Assembly: GCF_900167555.1 (NCBI RefSeq)
Contig: NZ_FUYF01000005.1
Coordinates: 1-64,000, forward strand
Reading direction: 5' to 3'
Length of the DNA: 64,000 bases
Source: Gemmiger formicilis
GTDB taxonomy: Bacteria > Bacillota > Clostridia > Oscillospirales > Ruminococcaceae
Within the stretch, counting starts at the first letter, position 1; each line of letters opens with the position of its first letter. The notes under the pieces are model-generated. The model saw nothing but the letters and a program-made list of their open reading frames with translations, had not been told where the DNA came from and did not search any database. A program made the translations under genes and the position numbers. Positions 9,431 to 16,837 of the stretch are shown here, piece after piece.

Positions 9431-11350
9431 TTACATTATCTTCTGAAACATATAGCGCACCTTGTCCAGGCGGCTGTTTGGACGGCGGGGCTGGATGACT
9501 GGCTTGCCGACAGCGGCCTGATACCCTTTCAGTTCTGTAAGGCATACGCTCTGCCCGTTGGTGTAAAAGGCCAGATCAGTACGGTATGCCTGTATACAGC
9601 GGGCGGGAATCTCGCCAGTAAAGACAACTTCATCCTTTTTTACCTGGACCGTTTCGATGGTGGCACAGTATTTCGGTGCATCATGATAAGCCCTGGAAAG
9701 ATATTCCCGGGGCGCATAGAGGGTGAAGGAGAGATAAGGTTCCAGCAGTTGCGTCCCTGATTCCTTCAATGCCTGTTCCAATACAATCGGGGCCAATGAG
9801 CGGAAGTCCGCCGGCGTGCTGACCGGACTGTAATAAAGCCCGTATTCAAAGCAAATCTTACAGTCCGTTACGTTCCAGCCGAACAAGCCCTGCTCCAGCC
9901 CGTAACGGATACCATCCCTGACAGCGTTTTGAAAACTCTGGTTCAAGTATCCCAGCGAAACCCGGCTCTCGTATTGTACACCGGAGCCAAGCGGGAGTGG
10001 TGTAACAGACAGTCCGATGGATGCCCAAAACGGGTTGGGCGGCACCTCGATATGGATGGTGTGGCTGGCTGCTTTGAGCGGCCGCTCCATATAAATGACG
10101 GTGGGTTCCTTTACCACTGTTTCAAGCTTGTATTTTTCCGACAGCAAAGCGGAAACAACCTCCAACTGCACCCGGCCCAAAAAAGAAAGAATGATCTCAT
10201 GGGTGATGGAATCCACCTCGCAGCGCAAAAGCGGGTCAGTATCCGCAAGTTGCGTAAGAGCGTCCAGCAGCCGTTCTCTTTGCGCTGCCGTTTTCGGCGC
10301 AATCGACGTCCGCAGCATGGGGAGGGGGTCCTCACGCCACCTTTTACGAGGGAGCCGGGTTGGGTCCCCTAATACATCGTTTAACCTCACGCTGTCGCTG
10401 GGAAGGATAACAATTTCACCCGGATAAGCGGTGTCTGTCCGAACAATTTCCCCTTTGGATGGAATACGCATCTCTGTGATTTTCAGCTTTTCTCTCCCGG
10501 CCAGGGCCACCGTATCCCGCAGGCGCAGCGTTCCGCTGTATAGCCGTAGATAGACACGCCGCTGGCCGCAATCTGTATACTCCACCTTGAAAACGCTGCC
10601 GCATAGGGCGGCGCTCCCCTGTTCCCCAATCGGTTGGAACAGCCCTGTCACCGCATCCATCAACGGTTGAATGCCAAGGCCCTTTTTGGCGCTGCCATAA
10701 TAGACCGGGAACAGGGAGGCGTCTTGAACCCGCCGCTGTTCCTCCCGCACAAGTTTTTCCCGGCTGATTGGTTCTCCTGCGATATACTTTTCCAATAATT
10801 TATCGTTATTTTCGATGACCGCATCCCATGCTTCTATGTCGGTATTTTCCTCCAGGACTATTTCCGGGGACAGCGACACCGTCTGCTTGATGATAATATC
10901 GGCGGAGAGCTTATCCCGAACAGACTGAACCACGCTCTGCAAATCAACGCCAGCCTGGTCGATCTTGTTGATAAAGATAACGGTGGGAATGTTCATTTTC
11001 CGCAGGGCATGGAACAGAATACGGGTCTGGGCCTGCACGCCATCTTTAGCGGAGATCACCAAGATGGCCCCATCTAAAACAGCCAAAGAGCGGTACACCT
11101 CCGCCAAAAAATCCATGTGGCCGGGCGTATCCACAATGTTGACTTTACATCTGTGCCACTGGAAGGAAGTGACTGCCGCTTGAATGGTAATCCCACGCTG
11201 CCGCTCCAAAAACATGGTGTCCGTCCTCGTTGTCCCTTTTTCGACGCTCCCCGGTTCTGAAATGGCTCCGCTGGCATATAGCAGGCTCTCCGTCAAGGTC
11301 GTCTTTCCAGCGTCTACATGGGCAAGAATTCCAATATTGATTATTTTCAT
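9431..11350 (-). CDS. tet(W): Tet(W)-type tetracycline ribosomal protection protein
   Basis: This 639-residue EF-G-like GTPase displaces tetracycline from the 30S ribosome. The sequence starts [19 protein letters not shown], with the P-loop at 10-18, the G3 motif DTPGHMDF and the G4 motif NKID. Length and sequence agree with Tet(W) as I know it, for example [20 protein letters not shown], with scattered substitutions including the ending [10 protein letters not shown] mosaic with tet(32) or tet(O) segments cannot be excluded by eye. GGGAGGACAATCAC precedes the ATG. The upstream leader (attenuator and short peptide) is retained, so expression is probably tetracycline-inducible. It is the clearest phenotype marker of the element. 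Confidence 0.96.
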   Translation of the reverse strand: MKIINIGILAHVDAGKTTLTESLLYASGAISEPGSVEKGTTRTDTMFLERQRGITIQAAVTSFQWHRCKVNIVDTPGHMDFLAEVYRSLAVLDGAILVISAKDGVQAQTRILFHALRKMNIPTVIFINKIDQAGVDLQSVVQSVRDKLSADIIIKQTVSLSPEIVLEENTDIEAWDAVIENNDKLLEKYIAGEPISREKLVREEQRRVQDASLFPVYYGSAKKGLGIQPLMDAVTGLFQPIGEQGSAALCGSVFKVEYTDCGQRRVYLRLYSGTLRLRDTVALAGREKLKITEMRIPSKGEIVRTDTAYPGEIVILPSDSVRLNDVLGDPTRLPRKRWREDPLPMLRTSIAPKTAAQRERLLDALTQLADTDPLLRCEVDSITHEIILSFLGRVQLEVVSALLSEKYKLETVVKEPTVIYMERPLKAASHTIHIEVPPNPFWASIGLSVTPLPLGSGVQYESRVSLGYLNQSFQNAVRDGIRYGLEQGLFGWNVTDCKICFEYGLYYSPVSTPADFRSLAPIVLEQALKESGTQLLEPYLSFTLYAPREYLSRAYHDAPKYCATIETVQVKKDEVVFTGEIPARCIQAYRTDLAFYTNGQSVCLTELKGYQAAVGKPVIQPRRPNSRLDKVRYMFQKIM

Positions 11351-11383
11351 GTGATTGTCCTCCCTTTACTGCCCCGAAGGGCA

Positions 11384-11423
11384 TAAAAATCCCCAGCAGT
11401 AAAATACTTTTACCACTGGGGAT
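11384..11423 (-). terminator. tet(W) attenuator hairpin
   Basis: On the minus strand the 16-nt arms ATCCCCAG(T)GGTAAAA and TTTTACTGCTGGGGAT (11423-11408 and 11404-11389) form a nearly perfect stem with a 3-nt loop, followed by TTTTATG. It lies 34-73 nt before the tet(W) start and overlaps the end of the leader peptide frame. This is the tet(M)/tet(O)/tet(W) attenuation arrangement. Confidence 0.85.
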
Positions 11424-11454
11424 GATAATTTGCGGACATACACATATACAGCAT
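11410..11454 (-). CDS. tet(W) leader peptide (14 residues)
   Basis: A short frame, MLYMCMSANYHPQW followed by TAA, begins at ATG 11454-11452 and ends inside the attenuator stem. In tet(M) the corresponding leader (orf12 in Tn916) couples ribosome movement to read-through. The overlap of the last six codons with the upstream arm of the hairpin fits that model. Translation is inferred from position and family knowledge. Confidence 0.7.
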   Translation of the reverse strand: MLYMCMSANYHPQW

Positions 11455-11582
11455 ACACCTGTTTGTGAGTGCTGTTTTTGGGGATATGTCAAAATTGATA
11501 AGGCAAAAGTATTCTTAAATTGGGTACAAAAAACTAAGCCCCTACAAAAGGGACTATCATAATCCTTTGTTCCCACTATTTG

Positions 11583-11611
11583 ATTATAGTTTTATTTAAG
11601 AATACCTTGCC
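11583..11611 (-). promoter_or_regulatory. tet(W) promoter
   Basis: A perfect -10 TATAAT lies on the minus strand (plus-strand ATTATA 11583-11588), about 235 bp upstream of tet(W). The -35 region (near 11606-11612) is weak. A perfect 12-bp inverted repeat, ATTTAAGAATAC/GTATTCTTAAAT (11594-11605 and 11509-11520), flanks the transcription start region. This resembles the known upstream region of tet(M)-type genes. Confidence 0.6.
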
Positions 11612-11712
11612 GCATATTTTTTACTCCTTTTCTGGAATTGAATTATTATATCACATCAGTTTTAGGAAAACAAGTATCTAAAAGAAATTTTTCTTCCCCT
11701 TATATGTAACAA

Positions 11713-11811
11713 TCATACCGGCTTCCTAACGTTCAGAATGGTTTCTACTGTCTGCTGCGGTGTTTGGTTGGAATTGTCCAGCCAAAAGCCGATCCGTGGT
11801 GTTGTCTGCAT
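11713..11811 (-). pseudogene. 3' remnant of an unidentified gene upstream of tet(W)
   Basis: A minus-strand frame ends in RIGFWLDNSNQTPQQTVETIL...KPV and stop. The protein-like composition continues upstream in the same frame without a stop or a ribosome site to about 11890, so this looks like the tail of a truncated gene. I cannot name the family. The rest of 11612-11995 shows no intact gene and appears to be a junction between the tet(W) block and the transfer genes. Confidence 0.3.
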
Positions 11812-11995
11812 TTTACTAAATACAAATTCAATGTATACAGAAAGAAATATATAAGGAGTGGGAGGGATTCCGCCGTAGTCGGCATTGTAGGAAAATCCAA
11901 AAGTTTAGATTTTCTCAAAATGCTTATCTTTTGGTCTTTGGTTCGGAATAGTGTAGTGCTGGCGGTCTATCTATTGTTTTCGGTTGCTTGCTTCT

Positions 11996-12136
11996 TTACC
12001 GTACATGAGCATTGCTGCCGGGGTTATCCTGTCCATAGCCCTCCAACAGGTTGATGCCGCCCCAGACACACAGGGCACCGCCCAGACCGACCACAATCGT
12101 CTGCAAAGTATCAACTGCGCTGTTGAAAAATTCCAT
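11996..12136 (-). pseudogene. Maff2-family element gene, truncated at its 3' end
   Basis: The frame starts MEFFNSAVDTLQTIVVGLGG (ATG 12136, preceded by GTGAGGA) and continues through GINLLEGYGQDNPG. This matches the N-terminal two-thirds of Maff2 proteins, small membrane proteins encoded just downstream of VirD4 in Tn1549-like ICEs. After DNPG the sequence diverges and stops within a few residues, losing the second hydrophobic segment. The break lies near 12015. Everything normally found beyond it (PrgI, VirB4, VirB6-like and CHAP/NlpC genes) is missing. Confidence 0.7.
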
Positions 12137-12198
12137 AAGGTCCTCACTTTCTGCCGCTTGTTCTGCGGCACTCAAAAATTTTTTCAAAAAATGCCGCC

Positions 12199-14007
12199 TC
12201 ATTCGGCGGCTGCATCTTCATCCGACAGGTCGATTTCGTACAGGTCAAAACTTTCGTCCTGTGCGACTACCTGCTGCCGTTTCCGGCGCAGGGTGGATAA
12301 GAACCTGTCCACCTCAAAGGTATTCTTTTTGTCCGCGTCCGCAAGGTACTTGTAGTGCGGGTGCTTTGTAATGTCGAACTTCTCCGAGAAGAACGGCCTC
12401 ACGCCCCGCAGCTGCAAAATACACTTGCCGCCGTCCATGATTGCGATTTCGTCCTCTGACATCAACGCCTTTCCTAATTTTTGATAGTTCAGTCCGTGAG
12501 AGGTTTGAGAACCCCGGTTCTCGCTGGTGTTGAAACTGTCGATGGTTTCTTTCCCCAGCGCATCGGAGATCTCTTTGGCATTTTTGCCCCGCCCACTCAA
12601 AAAGAGAACAGAATCGCAGTTGTCCGAAATGATTTCGGCCGCATCCTTGTAGATAGCTTTCAGCTGCGACTGGCTCTGCAAAATGATGGATGCCGAGATT
12701 TCCCGGCTGCGGATGGTGGCAATCAGCTTGTCGAAGTTGGGAATCTGCCCGATGTTGGCGAACTCGTCCAGAATCAGCCGTACATGGACAGGCAGCCGAC
12801 CACCGTATTTATCATCCGCACAGTCACACAGCAGATTGATAAGCTGGCTTTGAAGCATGGCGAGAATGAAGTTGAATGTGGTGTCCGTGTCGCTCATAAT
12901 CAAAAACAGCACGGTCTTTTCATCCCCAATGGTGTCCAGCTCCATTTCATCGTCCTCCATCAGCTCCCGCACCTCCCGGATGTCAAATGGGGCTAAACGG
13001 GCACCGCAGCTTATCAGGATGGAGGAACGGGTCTTGCCGGCCGACAGCAAAAACTTTTTGTACTGCCGGACGGCGAAGTGGTCCGGGTCTTTCTGTTCCA
13101 GCCGTTCAAACATGAGGTCCACCGGGCTTTGAAACTCCGGGTCGTCCTCGCGGGCTTCACTGGCATTTATCATTTCCAGCAGGGTGGTGAAGTTCATTTC
13201 TTCTGCCGGGGCCTCATACCAGATGTAGCCGATAAGCGCGGTGTAGAACAGCCGTTCCGACTTCACCCAAAAATCTTCTGCTGATTTCTCACCCTCGCCC
13301 TTGGTGTTGGCGATAAGGGTATTCACCAGTTTCAGCACGTCCTTTTCCGAGTGGATGTAAACAAAGGGGTTGTACTTCATAGACTTGGAAAAGTTTATCG
13401 TGTTCAGGATTTTCACCCGGTAGCCCGCCCGCTGGAACATTTGGCCAGTTTCCAGAACCAGAGTACCTTTCGGGTCAGTGACCACAAATGAGGTGGGATA
13501 GTCGGAAGTGGGAAAACATTGCATGAGGTTGGGCTTCACATAGAAGCGGGTCTTGCCGCTGCCGGAGCCTCCGATCACCAGCACATTCTTGTTCCGGGCC
13601 GTCTTGGGGTCTTTGGGCCGCCCGGTCATGGTCAGGCGTTCGGTCTGGGTCAGCAGGATGTTGTTTTCAAACTTAGGGTCGATGTAGGGGGCAATGTCCT
13701 TGGCGGTGCCCCACCGGGCAGAACCGTATTCCTCGCCCTTGCGGTACTTCTTGGCGTTCTTGCCCTTGCTGTACACGATGAGCCGGACAGCCACCGCCCC
13801 GGCAACGCCCACGCACAGGTCAAACGGATGCAGGCTGGGCAGCGGGTTTGCAAAGGCGGCGGAGATGCCGTCTGTCAGGTGGAGCAGCTTTGCCGAAGCA
13901 TCCACGCCCGCCGCCAGACGGTATGCCTGCCCGCATTTGGCGAACAAGTACACGAACAGCAGATACGGCAGATTCAGCACCAGCAGCTTTTTTAGTTCAG
14001 ACTTCAT
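12199..14007 (-). CDS. VirD4/TraG-type coupling protein
   Basis: This 602-residue type IV coupling ATPase delivers the relaxase-DNA complex to a mating channel. N-terminal membrane segments (about 8-25 and 62-80) are followed by Walker A GGSGSGKT (146-153) and Walker B-like LILDEFANIG (about 400). The TraM recognition/hexamer region contains SQSQLKAIY, and the tail is acidic (DLSDEDAAAE). Length is normal. The gene overlaps pcfB by 4 bp upstream and precedes the truncated Maff2 gene. It is the only intact type IV secretion component in the window, so transfer would need a channel supplied elsewhere. Confidence 0.93.
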   Translation of the reverse strand: MKSELKKLLVLNLPYLLFVYLFAKCGQAYRLAAGVDASAKLLHLTDGISAAFANPLPSLHPFDLCVGVAGAVAVRLIVYSKGKNAKKYRKGEEYGSARWGTAKDIAPYIDPKFENNILLTQTERLTMTGRPKDPKTARNKNVLVIGGSGSGKTRFYVKPNLMQCFPTSDYPTSFVVTDPKGTLVLETGQMFQRAGYRVKILNTINFSKSMKYNPFVYIHSEKDVLKLVNTLIANTKGEGEKSAEDFWVKSERLFYTALIGYIWYEAPAEEMNFTTLLEMINASEAREDDPEFQSPVDLMFERLEQKDPDHFAVRQYKKFLLSAGKTRSSILISCGARLAPFDIREVRELMEDDEMELDTIGDEKTVLFLIMSDTDTTFNFILAMLQSQLINLLCDCADDKYGGRLPVHVRLILDEFANIGQIPNFDKLIATIRSREISASIILQSQSQLKAIYKDAAEIISDNCDSVLFLSGRGKNAKEISDALGKETIDSFNTSENRGSQTSHGLNYQKLGKALMSEDEIAIMDGGKCILQLRGVRPFFSEKFDITKHPHYKYLADADKKNTFEVDRFLSTLRRKRQQVVAQDESFDLYEIDLSDEDAAAE

Positions 14008-14474
14008 CGTTCCAGCCCCCTTTGCTTGATTTTTTCTTTGGCGCGTTTCGGCTGCTGGGCGGCTTTCTGCTTGGCTGCTGCCAGCACCTTGCGGATAGAG
14101 GGCCGCTGCTCCTTGGAGAGCGTTTTGGCGGTGAACTCCCGGAACGCCTGTTCCAGATTGTCCGCATCCTTGGCCTTGAAGATCACGATGTAATGGGGCG
14201 GCTGGGTGGTCTTGTCCTTGCGCAGAGTAAAGTCCACGCCGTACTTCTTGGCGCAGGGCTTGAACGCCCCGATGTTCGCCTCCGTGACTTCAATGTTGGT
14301 CAGGGCCGCACCATGGGCTTTCAGCTGTTTCAGACTTTGCTTGCCGTGATGCAGCTTTGGCCCCTTGGCCCGGTGCTGCAAATATTTTTTCAGGGCAGCT
14401 TGCAACGCTTGGGCGGTAAGTTTGCCTGTTTTCATGGACAGGGCAATGGTTTTCTGGGTGACTTCTTCCTGCAA
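14004..14474 (-). CDS. PcfB-like protein (DUF3801)
   Basis: This 156-residue protein matches the PcfB/DUF3801 family encoded immediately upstream of VirD4 homologues in Gram-positive conjugative systems. In pCF10, PcfB helps dock the relaxosome with the coupling protein. Visible features are TGKLTAQALQAALKKYL near the start, the central IEVTEANIGAFKPCAKKYGVD region, and a basic, Lys/Gln-rich C-terminus likely to bind nucleic acid. It shares a 4-bp overlap with virD4, indicating translational coupling. Confidence 0.85.
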   Translation of the reverse strand: MQEEVTQKTIALSMKTGKLTAQALQAALKKYLQHRAKGPKLHHGKQSLKQLKAHGAALTNIEVTEANIGAFKPCAKKYGVDFTLRKDKTTQPPHYIVIFKAKDADNLEQAFREFTAKTLSKEQRPSIRKVLAAAKQKAAQQPKRAKEKIKQRGLER

Positions 14475-14574
14475 TATGAATCCCTCCTTGTTGCAGAAAA
14501 TTCAGAGCGGCAGCTAGGGTGGAACCACCAGCCGCCGCAGGTAAAGGGTTCTCATGGGTGGACGCTCCTTTCGG

Positions 14575-15486
14575 TCAGGTGTTGGACGGGCGGCCCCAAT
14601 CGGGCTGTGCCATATCGTGCGCCACAAGGGACGCATAGTAGCTGTTGATGGTGCTGGGTGCGTTAAAGAGCATAGCCCGCAGGTATTGCTTGATGTTGCG
14701 GACTTTGGTGGTGTTGTCCCGCAGGCAGTCCATGACGAACTCGATGTGATGGCTGTCCAGTTTCAAGAACTTGGCCTTGACCAACTCTGCCGGGTAATCG
14801 TCCCCGGCCACCCGGATGGACTTGCGGGAAGTGCAGACCGTTTCCAGCAGGATGTCCACGATCTCGTCCAGCTGCTCCCGGTCTATCCGGGGATTCTGGA
14901 TGAGGGTGTCATACTCGATGTTCTCCAAAATCAGGTCCCGGTAGATTTGATAGGCCGCTTCCTTTCGGCTTCCGGTTCGCTCCGGCGGCGGTGCCGCTGT
15001 CTCATCCTCGTCCAAAGGCAAGGGGTTTGGGGAATGGATAGGAATGGAATCGGTATTTAATCCCTCTTTCTTTTGTTTTTCTGTAATTAGTTTATCTTTA
15101 TTTAATTGCATTGGATTTTCCAACGTAGGGTTTTCCTGCGTGGGATTCTCCAACGTTGGATTTTCCAATGTAGGTGAAACCGATGCAGGAACGGGCTGCG
15201 GCAGCTCGAAGATCACATAGTCTGCACCACGCAGCCGCCCTTTCTCGTCCCGTTCTCTGGAACGCTGGATGTAGCCCGCCTGTTCCAGTTCCCGGATGGC
15301 CTGCCGTATCGCGTCGATGCTTTCCCGGTTGATACGGGCCAGCCCTTGCAGGGTGTAGTCCCAATCTTCCGGCAGGGAGAGCATTTGGGAGAGTAAGCCT
15401 TTGGCTTTCAGGGACAAGGCCCGGTTCCGCAGGTGGTGGTTTGACATGACCGTGTAGCCGCTGTTCTTTTCTACCCGAAAAACTGC
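14575..15486 (-). CDS. Element helix-turn-helix protein, DUF6017 type
   Basis: This 303-residue protein is found at the head of Tn1549-like transfer operons. The N-terminal winged helix (MAVFRVEKNSGYTVMSNHHL through REDWDYTL-like and REL EQAGYIQR segments) resembles replication-initiator and DnaD-like wHTH domains. The linker contains four PTLEN/PTQEN repeats, and the C-terminal DUF6017/DnaD-like domain covers about 180-300. The start at 15486 is chosen because GGAGGCATCCGTGAA precedes it and relatives start MAVFRVEKN; an upstream ATG at 15519 lacks this. It may bind the repeats in its own gene or the element origin; this is inference. Confidence 0.75.
   Translation of the reverse strand, partial: AVFRVEKNSGYTVMSNHHLRNRALSLKAKGLLSQMLSLPEDWDYTLQGLARINRESIDAIRQAIRELEQAGYIQRSRERDEKGRLRGADYVIFELPQPVPASVSPTLENPTLENPTQENPTLENPMQLNKDKLITEKQKKEGLNTDSIPIHSPNPLPLDEDETAAPPPERTGSRKEAAYQIYRDLILENIEYDTLIQNPRIDREQLDEIVDILLETVCTSRKSIRVAGDDYPAELVKAKFLKLDSHHIEFVMDCLRDNTTKVRNIKQYLRAMLFNAPSTINSYYASLVAHDMAQPDWGRPSNT
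15113..15172. repeat. Four 15-bp direct repeats in the HTH gene
   Basis: Four tandem units (15113, 15128, 15143, 15158) have the pattern GG[A/G]TT[T/C]TCC[A/T]ACGT[A/T/G]. They encode the PTLEN-type pentapeptides. The DNA pattern is regular but the period keeps the frame, so protein and DNA selection cannot be separated. Confidence 0.75.
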
Positions 15487-15517
15487 CATTTCACGGATGC
15501 CTCCTTTCGTTGTAAAC

Positions 15518-15567
15518 AAAAAAAGCAGCGTTCATTTGCTCTCGGTGATGGGAGAAGTGAACGCTGC
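15518..15567 (-). terminator. Terminator or attenuator upstream of the element operon
   Basis: A perfect 10-bp dyad, GCAGCGTTCA (15525-15534) and TGAACGCTGC (15558-15567), is followed on the minus strand by TTTTTTTG. It lies directly upstream of the HTH gene, so it either ends transcription entering from the right or attenuates the operon's own leader. Confidence 0.7.
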
Positions 15568-15733
15568 GCGTACTTGATAATTTTTAGGTTGTGTGGTATA
15601 TAAAAGGCAACTATATTTCAAACACGGCTGCCCATCGGGGTGCGATACAAGCAAGTTGCTATCCGATGACCTTGAAAACGAATTGTACTACGATGGTTTT
15701 TGAAAAGTTCTGTATCACTACTCGCACCATTCC

Positions 15734-15778
15734 AAAAAGAGCGTATCTACGAATCGTGAACGTAGATACGCTCTTTTT
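15734..15778. terminator. Bidirectional terminator-like hairpin
   Basis: Perfect 18-bp arms (15734-15751 and 15761-15778) carry runs of A and T at both ends, with a 9-nt loop. It is strong on both strands. It separates the element's HTH operon from the scarred MerR/integrase region. No gene is seen between 15568 and 15733. Confidence 0.75.
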
Positions 15779-15824
15779 CTATGTTTTATACTGTCTCTAC
15801 ACGTTCAAGCATGTTGTTTTTCGC

Positions 15825-15883
15825 GTCGTAAAACCGTCGTAAACGCTTTTATTTTTTCAAGATGTCGTAAAAGTGTCGTAAAA
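15825..15883. repeat. Four GTCGTAAA direct repeats in two pairs
   Basis: GTCGTAAA occurs at 15825, 15836, 15864 and 15875: two pairs with 11-bp spacing, 28 bp between the pairs' inner copies. They lie just beyond the integrase fragment and could be recombinase arm-type or regulator sites near an element end. No binding protein can be assigned. Confidence 0.55.
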
Positions 15884-15899
15884 AACAGCCCGATTGCAC

Positions 15900-16020
15900 C
15901 ATGCCCAAATCCTTGCAGTAATATGCCCATCTGCGCTTGTATGCGCAGCCTGTCAGCGGCTTTTCGCCGCCGAATATATACGCATTCCCTGCCGCTTGCA
16001 GCGGCGCCAGAACAGCCCGC
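15900..16020 (-). pseudogene. Tyrosine recombinase (phage-type integrase) fragment
   Basis: In a frame different from the merR fragment, the minus strand encodes VLAPLQAAGNAYIFGG followed by EKPLTGCAYKRRWAYYCKDLG. This resembles the YIFGG.KPLT..AYKRRW.YYC segment preceding the catalytic HxxR region of Firmicute phage-type integrases. The catalytic part is absent and the frame ends soon after. It begins almost exactly where MerR similarity stops (about 16018), indicating an illegitimate junction. Confidence 0.5.
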
Positions 16021-16180
16021 AGCGGATGACCTGCAGCCACTCGAAGTCGGTTTCCCGGAACATCCGAATGCCGCCGGAGGAACGCTCCACAAAGGGAAGT
16101 AACCCTTCTTTGTCGTAGTAGCGCAGGGTGAAGGCAGGTACGCCCAGCTTTTGTGCCATTTCACCTACGGTATAGATCAT
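15953..16180 (-). pseudogene. MerR-family regulator truncated after the DNA-binding domain
   Basis: The start MIYTVGEMAQKLGVPAFTLR at 16180 follows GGAGGTTTCAG. The winged helix-turn-helix runs to about residue 54 (FEWLQVIRC). Normal MerR relatives continue for 60 or more residues with an effector or dimerisation helix. Here 21 unrelated residues from an out-of-frame integrase fragment end the protein at 75. It is divergent from the reductase operon it presumably controlled. Without the dimerisation helix it is probably inactive, though DNA binding by the stub cannot be excluded. Confidence 0.72.
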
Positions 16181-16208
16181 CTGAAACCTCCGTTTTTTCA
16201 AAAAGCCC

Positions 16209-16239
16209 TTGACTTAAAGTGTGCTTTAAGTTGTATGAT
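16209..16239 (+). promoter_or_regulatory. MerR-type promoter with 19-bp spacer
   Basis: TTGACT (16209-16214) and TATGAT (16234-16239) are separated by 19 bp. The spacer region contains the dyad CTTAAAG-TGTG-CTTTAAG (16213-16230). Overlong spacers with a central dyad are the hallmark of MerR-activated promoters. It drives the reductase/decarboxylase pair starting at 16298. Confidence 0.8.
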
Positions 16240-16297
16240 AAAATCAAACTTTATCAACAACATAATGCGGATGCACTCTGCTGTCAAGGAGGTTCCT

Positions 16298-16837
16298 ATG
16301 AGCAAGAAGGTATTGATTTTGTCTGGCAGTCCCCGGAAGGGCGGCAACTCTGATATTCTATGCGATGAATTTCTGCGTGGAGCACAGGATGCCGGGCACA
16401 AAGCAGAAAAGATCCGGGTCGCTGAGAAAAAGGTGGCTCCCTGTTCCGGCTGCTACTACTGCAGCACCCACGGCGGAGCCTGCGTCCGCAAGGATGATAT
16501 GGCAGACATCCTGCAAAAGATGATCGATGCCGATGTCATTGTGCTGGCAAGCCCGGTATACTTCTACTCCATCAGCGCCCAGTTGAAAGCGGTCATTGAC
16601 CGCACTGTGGCACGGTGGCAGGAGGTTAAAGACAAAGAGTTCTACTATATCACCACTATGGCAGACGAGGAAAAATCCTCTGCGGACACTACGCTGGCCT
16701 GCTTCCGGGGCTATGCAGACTGCGTGGAAGGAGCCGTGGAAAAGGGAGTCCTTGTAGCAGGCGGTGTCTATGAGCCGGGTGCGGTGCGAAACACCTCTGC
16801 CATGGCACAGGCTTACGAGATGGGGAGGAACGTATAA
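16298..16837 (+). CDS. Flavodoxin-like NAD(P)H-dependent FMN reductase
   Basis: This 179-residue protein belongs to the NADPH-dependent FMN reductase/iron-sulfur flavoprotein superfamily. The FMN phosphate loop is LILSGSPRKGGNSD near the start. Cysteines in PCSGCYYCSTHGGACVRKDD resemble compact Cys motifs of IsfA-like proteins. SPVYFYSISAQLKAVIDR is the conserved flavin-ring region. The start at 16298 follows AAGGAGG; further upstream in-frame ATGs lie in the promoter. It overlaps the next gene by 1 bp. Regulation by a MerR protein and pairing with a carboxymuconolactone decarboxylase/cupin suggest a response to electrophilic or quinone-like compounds; the substrate is unknown. Confidence 0.88.
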   Translation: MSKKVLILSGSPRKGGNSDILCDEFLRGAQDAGHKAEKIRVAEKKVAPCSGCYYCSTHGGACVRKDDMADILQKMIDADVIVLASPVYFYSISAQLKAVIDRTVARWQEVKDKEFYYITTMADEEKSSADTTLACFRGYADCVEGAVEKGVLVAGGVYEPGAVRNTSAMAQAYEMGRNV

